Assembly: GCA_013695255.1 (NCBI GenBank) | Contig: JACDAV010000313.1 | Location: 1 to 5,031 of the forward strand | Direction: 5' to 3' | Origin: Chloroflexota bacterium | GTDB taxonomy: Bacteria; Chloroflexota; Limnocylindria; Limnocylindrales; CSP1-4 | Length of the DNA: 5,031 nucleotides | Shown: one piece after another, positions 1 through 5,031 of the stretch | Layout: every line of letters starts with the position of its first letter | Numbering within the stretch: position 1 is the stretch's first letter | Notes under the pieces: generated by a model | Databases searched by the model: none | Told to the model about the DNA's origin: nothing | The model's input: the letters and a program-made list of their open reading frames with translations, nothing else | Made by a program: the position numbers and the translations under genes

Positions 1-1091
1 TGCCGCTTCTCACCTGGACGATGATCGTCACGAGCGTCCTCGTGGTGATGGCCACGCCGGTGATCACGAGCGCGCTGATCATGCTGTTCATCGACCGCAA
101 CTACGGCGGGGCGTTCTTCGACCCGGCTTCTGGCGGCGACCCGATCCTCTACCAGAACATCTTCTGGTTCTACTCGCATCCGGCGGTCTACGTCATGGTC
201 CTGCCGGCGATGGGCATGATCAGCGAGATCCTGCCGGTCTTTTCCCGCAAGCCGCTCTTCGGCTACAAGGCCTTCGTCTTCGCGACCGCCGGCATCGGGG
301 CGCTCGGCTTCTCCGTCTGGGCGCACCACATGTTCACCACCGGCTCCGTCTACCTGCCGTTCTTCAGCCTGATGACGTTCCTGATCGCGGTCCCGACCGG
401 GGTCAAGATGTTCAACTGGATCTTCACCATGTGGCGCGGTCAGATCCGGCTGGCGACGCCGCTGCTGTTCGCGGTCGGCTTCCTCTCGATGTTCCTGATC
501 GGCGGGATCAACGGGGCGTTCGCCGCCTCCGTTCCGATCGACTTCGCCATCCAGGACACGTACTGGGTCGTCGCTCACCTCCATTACGTCCTGTTCGGTG
601 GGTCCGTCTTCGGCCTCTTCGCGGGCGTCTACTACTGGTTCCCCAAGATGACGGGCCGGATGCTGAGCGAGGGCCTCGGCAAGGTCCAGTTCGTGATCAT
701 GTTCATCGGCTTCAACCTGACCTTCTTCCCGATGCACATGCTGGGCCTGGCCGGCATGCCGCGCCGGATCGCCGACTACGACGCGGCGGCAGGCTGGACG
801 GACCTCAACGTGGCGGCCACGATCGGCGGCTTCCTCATCGCAGCCAGCCTCCTGCCCTTCCTGTGGAACGTGTTCATCTCGCTGCGCAGCGGCGCCATCG
901 CCGGCGACGACCCGTGGGAGGCCAACACCCTCGAGTGGGCGACCAGCTCGCCGCCGCCGCCGTACAACTTCGACCACCTGCCGGAGGTTCGCTCGGAGCG
1001 GCCCCTGTTCGACCTCCGCCACGGCCGGACGAGCCCCACCGGCGGCAGGCCGGGGCCGGACCGGACGCAGCATCTCCCGGCCGGGCACTGA
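1..1091 (+). CDS. ctaD: Cytochrome c oxidase subunit I, A2-type (3' part; 5' end outside window)
   Basis: This is the catalytic subunit of an aa3/caa3-type heme-copper oxidase, which reduces O2 to water and pumps protons across the cytoplasmic membrane. The frame is open from base 3, so the ATG at 21 is internal. By comparison with mitochondrial subunit I, about helix VI to helix XII is present. Numbered from that ATG, visible residues are CuB ligand H53 and cross-link tyrosine Y57 in YSHPAVY, CuB ligands H102-H103 (WAHHMF), K-channel T126 and K129 (VPTGVKMF), heme a3 ligand H186 and heme a ligand H188 (AHLHYV), and heme-propionate arginines R248-R249 (GMPRRI). The helix II heme a ligand lies outside the window. 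The D-channel glutamate of HPEVY is alanine here, with Y51-S52 just before the histidine; this is the known A2-type pattern. The C-terminal tail (about 311-356) is proline-rich and polar. Subunit III follows 10 bases after the stop. The family call is near certain. Confidence 0.97.
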   Translation, partial: PLLTWTMIVTSVLVVMATPVITSALIMLFIDRNYGGAFFDPASGGDPILYQNIFWFYSHPAVYVMVLPAMGMISEILPVFSRKPLFGYKAFVFATAGIGALGFSVWAHHMFTTGSVYLPFFSLMTFLIAVPTGVKMFNWIFTMWRGQIRLATPLLFAVGFLSMFLIGGINGAFAASVPIDFAIQDTYWVVAHLHYVLFGGSVFGLFAGVYYWFPKMTGRMLSEGLGKVQFVIMFIGFNLTFFPMHMLGLAGMPRRIADYDAAAGWTDLNVAATIGGFLIAASLLPFLWNVFISLRSGAIAGDDPWEANTLEWATSSPPPPYNFDHLPEVRSERPLFDLRHGRTSPTGGRPGPDRTQHLPAGH

Positions 1092-1095
1092 AGGA
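1090..1095 (+). promoter_or_regulatory. Ribosome-binding site of ctaE, overlapping ctaD stop
   Basis: GAAGGA lies six bases before the ATG at 1102 and shares bases with the TGA stop of ctaD (1089-1091). Ribosomes finishing ctaD would therefore be placed at the ctaE start, which would help keep subunit I and III synthesis in step. Confidence 0.75.
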
Positions 1096-1101
1096 CGCCC
1101 G

Positions 1102-1743
1102 ATGACCACCGAGACCCGCTCCCTCACGACCGAGGACAGTCCGGTCGCCGGGCTGGCCCACGACGCCCGGGGCGGGATCAGCAACCCGATCCTGGGCATG
1201 ATCCTGTTCCTCACCTCCGAGGTGATGTTCTTCGCTGGGCTGTTCGCCGCCTACTTCAACGTCCGGGCCAACACGACCCCCTGGCCTCCCTTCCGCGAGG
1301 GCACGGGCGGCGAGCAGTTCCACCTCGAGATCCTGCCGCTCGTCGGTCCGGCCACGGTGCTGCTGATCGTCAGCTCGCTCACCTGCCAGCTGGGCGTGTG
1401 GGCGATCCGCCGGAACGATCGCACCGGCCTGGTCCGCAACATCGCGGTGACGGTCGTGCTCGGCGTCGTCTTCCTGATCATGCAGGCGACCGACTACGGC
1501 CTTCTCTACTCGGAGGGCGTCACGCTCGATGCCGGAACGTTCGGGACGACCTACTACACGCTGACCGGCTTCCATGGTGCGCACGTCTTCGCCGGGGTCG
1601 TGATGCTGTCCGTGGTCCTGTACCGCGGCCTCGCCGGCCAGTTCAGCAGCCGTCATCACGATGCGGTCGAGGCGACCTCGCTCTACTGGCACTTCGTCGA
1701 CGTCGTCTGGATCGCGCTCTTCGCGACGCTCTACATCCTGTAG
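1102..1743 (+). CDS. ctaE: Cytochrome c oxidase subunit III
   Basis: This is the non-catalytic core subunit III of the oxidase, an integral membrane protein that binds lipid and stabilises subunit I. The 213-residue length fits the short, five-helix bacterial form. Predicted helices lie at about 31-53, 77-101, 112-135, 150-174 and 194-213. Family signatures are LTSEVMFFAGLFAAYF near 37-52 with the conserved Glu40, TGFHGAHVFAG at 155-165, and YWHFVDVVWIALF at 195-207 near the C-terminus. The first 25 residues are a polar cytoplasmic leader. The ATG start is supported by a GAAGGA ribosome-binding site at 1090-1095 that overlaps the ctaD stop codon, six bases before the start. The gene sits 10 bases after ctaD and so is almost certainly in the same transcript. 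Confidence 0.97.
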   Translation: MTTETRSLTTEDSPVAGLAHDARGGISNPILGMILFLTSEVMFFAGLFAAYFNVRANTTPWPPFREGTGGEQFHLEILPLVGPATVLLIVSSLTCQLGVWAIRRNDRTGLVRNIAVTVVLGVVFLIMQATDYGLLYSEGVTLDAGTFGTTYYTLTGFHGAHVFAGVVMLSVVLYRGLAGQFSSRHHDAVEATSLYWHFVDVVWIALFATLYIL

Positions 1744-1753
1744 CGCCCGGACC

Positions 1754-1758
1754 GGAGG
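1754..1758 (+). promoter_or_regulatory. Ribosome-binding site fixing the GTG start at 1766
   Basis: GGAGG lies seven bases before GTG 1766. It is the strongest Shine-Dalgarno match in the window. It decides the start of the small membrane protein in favour of this GTG over the in-frame ATG at 1661, which lies inside ctaE. Confidence 0.85.
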
Positions 1759-1765
1759 TAAGCCC

Positions 1766-1981
1766 GTGAACCGGAAGCCAGGCCAGGTGCATCCGCTGCG
1801 CCGCCCCAGCTACGCGATCGCGGTCGGCCTCCTGTTCGTGCTCATCGCTGTGATCTACTACGGCGCGCCGCTGGTCTTCGGCGGCCACCTCGACTGGTCC
1901 GGCACGGTCCTGCTCGGCGCCCTGGGCATCGCGATGGCCCTCATGGCGTACGTGCTGACCGCCGGCGCCCCGAACGACTAG
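1766..1981 (+). CDS. Small two-helix membrane protein, putative oxidase subunit IV-like
   Basis: This 71-residue protein starts at GTG and follows ctaE by 22 bases. It has a short basic N-terminus (NRKPGQVHPLRRP) and two hydrophobic helices at about 16-36 and 45-66, joined by a short loop (FGGHLDWSG). This favours a hairpin with both ends in the cytoplasm. No catalytic or metal-binding motif is visible. Many bacterial aa3 operons carry a short membrane protein after subunit III that serves as a small structural subunit (subunit IV/CtaF type). The role here is inferred from position, size and topology, not from a recognised signature. It is smaller than the four-helix actinobacterial CtaF. The in-frame ATG at 1661 would overlap ctaE by 83 bases and add an Arg/Ser-rich leader, so it was not chosen. 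Confidence 0.8.
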   Translation: MNRKPGQVHPLRRPSYAIAVGLLFVLIAVIYYGAPLVFGGHLDWSGTVLLGALGIAMALMAYVLTAGAPND

Positions 1982-1998
1982 CGCGCGAACCGCGGACC

Positions 1999-3114
1999 GT
2001 GCTCGAGCAGCTCTGGAACTCGTTCCTCGACCTCACCTCCCAGTTCGTCATCCCCGACTGGGAGGCGCTGATCTCGCTGATCCCGGTCGGGCTGCTGGTC
2101 GTGATCGTGATCTGGCTGATCCTGCTCGTCCGGCGCTTCGCGACCGCCGGCCCGACCCGTCGCGGGAAGGTCCGCCGGGCGCCCGTCGCCCCGGCCCATG
2201 TGCACATGCCCGGCGGCTCGGCGGCGCCGATCCTCGTCGCCGCCGGCGCGTTCCTGGTGTTCTGGGGGCTCGTCGTCGGCGGGGTGGCGCTCTGGATCGG
2301 CGTCGCGATCCTGGCCCTGACCCTCCTCGTCTGGGGACGCGAGGCGCTGCGCGACTACGACAACCTCGGCGACCGCCACACGACCGCGCTGACCGTCAGC
2401 CACGGATCGCCGCCGCCCGGCGTCCACATGCCCGGGCCGTCGTTCCGGCCGATCCTCGCCGCGCTCGGCCTGGGCGTGGTGTTCTTCGGGCTCGTGTTCG
2501 GTGGCTGGCTGCTCGTGGTCGGGATCCTGCTGACCGTGGCGACGCTGCTGGGCTGGCTCGTCGACGCCCGCCGGGAGTACGTCAAGGTCGTCGAGGCGGA
2601 CGCGACCGGGCATCTCGAGAACATCGCCCCGCCGCGCTGGCCGCGACGCCTGCTGTGGGTGGGCGCATTCCTGGTGGCCCTGGCCTTCGTGCTGGACACG
2701 GGTCTGGTCCCACCACGCGGCAGCGGCACCGTCGCCGGTGGTCCCGGGGAGCCCAGCGCATCCGGTGGTTCGGGCGGCTCGAGCGAGCCCGGCGGTTCGG
2801 CGCCCGCGGGGTCGGGCGAGCCGGGCAGCTCGCTCCCGGCCGGCGACGCGACGGTGGTGGCCGAGGGGGTCAAGTTCACGACCGCCGAGGTGACGGCGCC
2901 GGCGGGCGACTTCTCGCTCGTGTTCGACAACCGCGACCAGGGCACGCCGCATGACGTCGACATCATCGCCGAGGACGGCAGCAAGGCCTTCGATGGCGAC
3001 GTCTTTCCGGGGCCGGAAGCACGCGTCTACGAGGTCACCGGCGTCGAGGCCGGCACCTACCAGTTCATGTGCTCGGTCCACCCGAACATGACGGGCACGA
3101 TCACGGTCCAGTAG
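1999..3114 (+). CDS. Six-helix membrane protein with duplicated module and C-terminal blue-copper (cupredoxin) domain
   Basis: This 371-residue protein is probably an oxidase-associated subunit or membrane-anchored copper electron carrier. Helix 1 is at about 24-45, followed by basic residues (RRF, RRGKVRR). Two copies of a 54-residue two-helix module follow (67-120 and 141-194, each opening with VHMPG), then helix 6 at about 217-236. A Gly/Ser/Pro/Glu linker spans 238-282 and a cupredoxin domain 283-371. Positive charges place the N-terminus outside, the loops after helices 1, 3 and 5 inside, and the cupredoxin outside. Type 1 copper ligands are H318 (PHDV), C358, H361 and M364 (CSVHPNM). 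There is one cysteine, so this is not a CuA site and not ordinary subunit II. The GTG start, 17 bases after the previous stop, has only a weak purine stretch before it, but it keeps helix 1 complete. Electron transfer or copper storage is inferred. Confidence 0.85.
   Translation: MLEQLWNSFLDLTSQFVIPDWEALISLIPVGLLVVIVIWLILLVRRFATAGPTRRGKVRRAPVAPAHVHMPGGSAAPILVAAGAFLVFWGLVVGGVALWIGVAILALTLLVWGREALRDYDNLGDRHTTALTVSHGSPPPGVHMPGPSFRPILAALGLGVVFFGLVFGGWLLVVGILLTVATLLGWLVDARREYVKVVEADATGHLENIAPPRWPRRLLWVGAFLVALAFVLDTGLVPPRGSGTVAGGPGEPSASGGSGGSSEPGGSAPAGSGEPGSSLPAGDATVVAEGVKFTTAEVTAPAGDFSLVFDNRDQGTPHDVDIIAEDGSKAFDGDVFPGPEARVYEVTGVEAGTYQFMCSVHPNMTGTITVQ
2197..2358 (+). repeat. Membrane module copy 1 (residues 67-120 of the cupredoxin fusion)
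   Basis: This is the first copy of a tandem protein-level repeat. It starts HVHMPGGS, forms two helices split by LVVGG, and ends WGREALRDY. An ungapped alignment by hand to copy 2 gives 27 identical residues of 54. The next copy begins 222 bases (74 codons) downstream. Confidence 0.85.
2419..2580 (+). repeat. Membrane module copy 2 (residues 141-194 of the cupredoxin fusion)
   Basis: This is the second copy. It starts GVHMPGPS, forms two helices split by LVFGG, and ends GWLVDARREY. Shared positions with copy 1 include VHMPG, PIL, the central GLV.GG, a TLL and the terminal W...A.R.Y. The pattern (a VHMP-type entry motif followed by a helical hairpin) resembles small subunit IV-like segments of aa3 oxidases; that resemblance is from memory and was not tested. 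Confidence 0.85.
2710..2844 (+). other. Low-complexity Gly/Ser/Pro/Glu linker coding segment
   Basis: Residues 238-282 of the cupredoxin fusion consist largely of Gly, Ser, Pro, Ala and Glu, with recurring GGS and GEP-type units. It ties the last membrane helix to the copper domain, and its 45 residues would let that domain move over the outer membrane surface. Such stretches change length readily between related strains. Confidence 0.8.
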
Positions 3115-3162
3115 GACCGGGACTCCAGCACGAACGCACCACGGTTCGCCCTCATCGCGCTG

Positions 3163-3624
3163 ATGGTGCTCCTGGTCCCGGTCGCCGCCTGCGGCCCCAG
3201 CCGGATAGAGCGGGGGCAGCCGGTACCCGATGTCGCCGGCACCACGCTCGACGGCCAGCCGTTCCGCCTCGCGGACCTGCGCGGCAGGCCGGTCCTGGTC
3301 AACTTCTGGGGCCCGTCGTGCATCCCGTGCCGGGATGAGTTCCCGCTCTTCAAGCGGAAGCTCGCCGAGCATGCCGCCGAGGGACTCGTGATCGTGGGCG
3401 TGCTCATGGACGACCCGCCCGAGCCGGCCCGCGACTTCGTGCGCGAGATGGGGGCCGACTGGCCGACGGTCGTGGACCCCGACGAGGTGATCGTCAGGTC
3501 CTGGCAGGTGGCGGCACGACCGCAGACCTACTTCGTCGACCGCGACGGGGTGCTCCGGTCGATCCAGATCGGCGAGCTCGTGGAACGCGACTTCGAGCGA
3601 CAGTACGCGATGATCGCCCCGTGA
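3163..3624 (+). CDS. TlpA/ResA-like thioredoxin-fold lipoprotein (start uncertain)
   Basis: This is a membrane-anchored thiol-disulfide oxidoreductase acting outside the cytoplasm. Numbered from ATG 3163 (153 residues), it has a lipobox VAAC (C10) and a redox motif CIPC (C53, C56) within NFWGPSCIPCRDEF. A cis-proline is at P120 (ARPQTYFVDRDG), and the order of strands and helices is typical of the TlpA/ResA/CcmG family. Relatives reduce CuA-site cysteines of subunit II, Sco-type chaperones or apocytochrome c. Next to an oxidase operon, the copper-site role is the best guess. From ATG 3163 only nine residues precede the lipid cysteine and none is basic, which is too short for a normal signal peptide. 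The frame upstream encodes NAPRFALIALM, which would complete one but lacks ATG, GTG or TTG. The start is therefore probably upstream and non-standard (for example ACG at 3130). The 3' end overlaps the ABC ATPase gene by 4 bases (GTGA). Confidence 0.9.
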   Translation: MVLLVPVAACGPSRIERGQPVPDVAGTTLDGQPFRLADLRGRPVLVNFWGPSCIPCRDEFPLFKRKLAEHAAEGLVIVGVLMDDPPEPARDFVREMGADWPTVVDPDEVIVRSWQVAARPQTYFVDRDGVLRSIQIGELVERDFERQYAMIAP

Positions 3625-4583
3625 CGGCGGCCGGGTCCGTCATCCGGGCCCGGGGCGTGGCGAAGGCCTACGGCGGGCGGCCGGTGCTCGACGGCGTGGA
3701 CCTGGCGGTCCGGCCGGGTGAGCTGGTCGCGCTCCTCGGACCGAACGGCGCCGGCAAGACGACGCTGGTCGAGATCCTCGAGGGCTACCGCACTGCGGAC
3801 ACTGGCGAGGTGGCCGTGCTCGGCGTCGATCCGGCCGGGGCGGGCCCGGCCTGGCGGGCGCGGATCGGGCTGATGCTCCAGGGCGGCGGGGTGGACCCGC
3901 GGGTGACGCCGGCGGAGGCGATCGCGCTCTACGGGCAGTTCCACGAGACGCCCTGGGGCGTGGACGAGCTGCTCGAGCTGGTGGGGCTGCGGACCGTCGC
4001 ACGGACGCGGTACCGGCGGCTGTCCGGCGGAGAGCGGCAGCGACTGGCGCTCGCGCTCGCGCTGGTCGGCCGGCCGGAGGTGCTGTTCCTGGACGAGCCG
4101 ACCTCGGGCATGGATCCCGCGGCCAGGGCGTCGACCCGGGCCCTGCTCGCCGGGCTGCGGACCGAGGGCGTGACGATCCTGCTCACGACGCACGATCTCG
4201 ACGACGTGGAACGGCTCGCCGACCGGGTGGCGATCCTCCACGGTGGCCGGATCGCGGCATCCGGTTCGCCGGCCGAGGTGGCGGCCGGCCAGGACGCCCT
4301 CGAGATCCGGTTCGCTCGACCGGTCGATCCCGCCGCGATCGGCCGCGCCCTTGCCGCCCGCTGGCCGATGGCGGCCGTGGCATCCGCCGCCGGCGACCCC
4401 GCGGCCATCCTCGTGCAGGGCCAGGCACCGGTCCCGGAGCTCATCGCCGCGGTCACGGCGTGGGCGGCCGTCGAGGGCGCCCTGATCGCCGAGCTCCGGA
4501 CCGGATCGGGCGGGCTCGAGGCGCGCTACCTCGAGCTGACCGGCGATTTGACGGCGGCCGGCGCCGCGCAGGTGCAGAGATGA
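3621..4583 (+). CDS. ABC transporter ATP-binding protein (ABC-2/DrrA-CcmA type)
   Basis: This is the 320-residue cytoplasmic ATPase of an ABC-2-type exporter, which powers the permease encoded next. Visible motifs are Walker A GPNGAGKTT (40-48), Q-loop Q87 (MLQGGG), signature LSGGERQR (134-141), Walker B VLFLDEP (154-160) with catalytic E159, D-loop SGMD (162-165) and H-loop H191 (TTHD). All are intact, so it should be active. EGYRTADTGEVAVLG (54-68) is typical of the DrrA/CcmA branch. The last ~95 residues form the usual accessory tail, ending LEARYLELTGDL. The start is GTG 3621 in a GTGA overlap with the thioredoxin stop, and the end is an ATGA overlap with the permease, so the three genes are probably translationally coupled. 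The substrate cannot be read from the sequence; lipid, heme-related, copper-related or drug export are all possible. Confidence 0.95.
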   Translation: MTAAGSVIRARGVAKAYGGRPVLDGVDLAVRPGELVALLGPNGAGKTTLVEILEGYRTADTGEVAVLGVDPAGAGPAWRARIGLMLQGGGVDPRVTPAEAIALYGQFHETPWGVDELLELVGLRTVARTRYRRLSGGERQRLALALALVGRPEVLFLDEPTSGMDPAARASTRALLAGLRTEGVTILLTTHDLDDVERLADRVAILHGGRIAASGSPAEVAAGQDALEIRFARPVDPAAIGRALAARWPMAAVASAAGDPAAILVQGQAPVPELIAAVTAWAAVEGALIAELRTGSGGLEARYLELTGDLTAAGAAQVQR

Positions 4584-5031
4584 GCCGGCCGGCGCCGGCG
4601 TCCCGGGCAGTCCTCGCGCTGACCCGGTTCGAGCTCCGGCTCGCTGCACGACGCGGCGAGAACCTGCTGGTGATGCTCGTCGTGCCGGCCGCGGTGCTCG
4701 TGTTCTTCTCCACGGTCGGCGTCCTCGACCTCGGCGGGCGGCCGGTCGATCGGCTTCTGCCCGGCACGCTCGCCCTCGGGGTGATCGCAGCGTCGTTCGT
4801 CAACCTCGGGATCGCGACCGCCTATGAGCGCCACTACGGGGTCCTGAAGCGGCTCGGTGGCGCTCCCCTGCCCCGGGGCGCGGTGGTCGCGGCCAAGATC
4901 CTGGCCGTGCTGGCGATCGAGGTGGTGCAAGCGGTGTTGCTGCTGGCGCTCGCGTGGGTGGCGCTCGGCTGGCGACCGGGTGGCGCCGCTGCGCCGGCGG
5001 TCGGCGCGGTCGCGCTCGCGCTGGGGACGGC
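4580..5031 (+). CDS. ABC-2 type transporter permease (5' part; 3' end outside window)
   Basis: This is the membrane channel subunit paired with the upstream ATPase. The first 150 residues are present and the frame stays open to the window end. A short basic, amphipathic N-terminus (TRFELRLAARRGENLL) precedes hydrophobic segments at about 29-47, 61-82, 101-130 and 137 onward. The cytoplasmic motif AYERHYGVLKRLGGAPLPRG (81-100) is characteristic of ABC-2 permeases. A full-length family member is about 240-280 residues with six helices, so roughly half is missing. The start is ATG 4580 in the ATGA overlap with the ATPase stop. No independent promoter or ribosome-binding site is needed or seen. 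The substrate is unknown. Confidence 0.92.
   Translation, partial: MSRPAPASRAVLALTRFELRLAARRGENLLVMLVVPAAVLVFFSTVGVLDLGGRPVDRLLPGTLALGVIAASFVNLGIATAYERHYGVLKRLGGAPLPRGAVVAAKILAVLAIEVVQAVLLLALAWVALGWRPGGAAAPAVGAVALALGT

Noticed and set aside
431..1105. Plus-strand frame of 224 codons inside ctaD
   Set aside because: It is an out-of-frame Arg/Pro/Gly-rich shadow. The ctaD frame holds all the catalytic residues.
874..1692. Minus-strand reading frame of 272 codons opposite ctaD end and ctaE
   Set aside because: The composition (Asp/Glu/Arg/His-rich) is typical of an antisense shadow of a membrane-protein gene. There is no ribosome-binding site or domain.
1661..1765. ATG 1661 as the start of the small membrane protein
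   Set aside because: It would overlap ctaE by 83 bases and add an Arg/Ser-rich leader. The GGAGG at 1754-1758 points to GTG 1766.
2839..3114. C-terminal copper domain as the CuA domain of oxidase subunit II
   Set aside because: CuA needs two cysteines (CxxxC) plus two histidines and a methionine. Only one cysteine is present, in CSVHPNM, which matches a single type 1 copper.
3131..3148. Short inverted repeat CGAAC/GTTCG between the cupredoxin and thioredoxin genes, as a terminator
   Set aside because: The stem is five base pairs with an eight-base loop and no T run follows. This is within chance at this GC content.
3112..3163. Cupredoxin protein and thioredoxin as one gene interrupted by TAG
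   Set aside because: The two are in the same frame, but the cupredoxin ends naturally at TGTITVQ and the thioredoxin has its own lipobox signal, so separate proteins are more likely. The start problem is reported as a finding instead.
1978..3372. Long minus-strand reading frame of 464 codons opposite the cupredoxin and thioredoxin genes
   Set aside because: The translation is rich in Arg, Glu, Asp, His and Gln with no domain or hydrophobic pattern. It is the expected complement of a high-GC gene and lies opposite two well-supported genes.
3528..4649. Minus-strand reading frame of 373 codons opposite the ABC ATPase
   Set aside because: It is low-complexity Arg/Gly/Pro-rich sequence with no recognisable motif. 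The + strand carries every ABC ATPase motif in the same bases.

Overview
The window is a densely packed, high-GC stretch of bacterial chromosome. All genes are on the + strand. It covers the 3' part of an aa3/caa3-type cytochrome c oxidase operon and continues directly into an oxidase-associated accessory cluster. The very high GC, GTG starts, 4-base gene overlaps and gene content suggest a Chloroflexota lineage (Limnocylindria-like) or a deep actinobacterial one. I cannot settle the taxon from sequence alone.

Layout: (1) 1-1091, the C-terminal part of oxidase subunit I (ctaD), cut by the window start. It has the 'YSHPxVY' active-site signature of A2-type heme-copper oxidases. (2) 1102-1743, complete subunit III (ctaE). 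(3) 1766-1981, a 71-residue two-helix membrane protein in the usual place of a small oxidase subunit (subunit IV-like). (4) 1999-3114, a 371-residue protein with six predicted membrane helices, a 54-residue two-helix module present twice in tandem, a Gly/Ser/Pro linker and an external single-copper (type 1) cupredoxin domain. (5) 3163-3624, a TlpA/ResA-like thioredoxin with a CIPC active site and a lipobox, whose true start is uncertain. (6) 3621-4583, an ABC-2-type ATPase. (7) 4580-5031, its membrane permease, cut by the window end. Genes 5, 6 and 7 overlap by 4 bases each (GTGA, then ATGA).

How they may work together: subunits I and III, with subunit II presumably upstream, form the terminal oxidase. 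The small two-helix protein and the six-helix cupredoxin protein look like extra membrane subunits, and the cupredoxin could pass electrons to the oxidase or hold copper for it. The thioredoxin lipoprotein is well placed to keep copper-site or heme-binding cysteines reduced. The tightly coupled ABC exporter may serve oxidase or cofactor assembly, but its substrate is unknown. No RNA gene, CRISPR array, mobile element or convincing terminator was seen. No gap between genes exceeds about 50 bases.

The most interesting item is gene 4, an apparent fusion of a duplicated oxidase-subunit-like membrane module with a blue-copper domain. The unusual start of gene 5 comes next.
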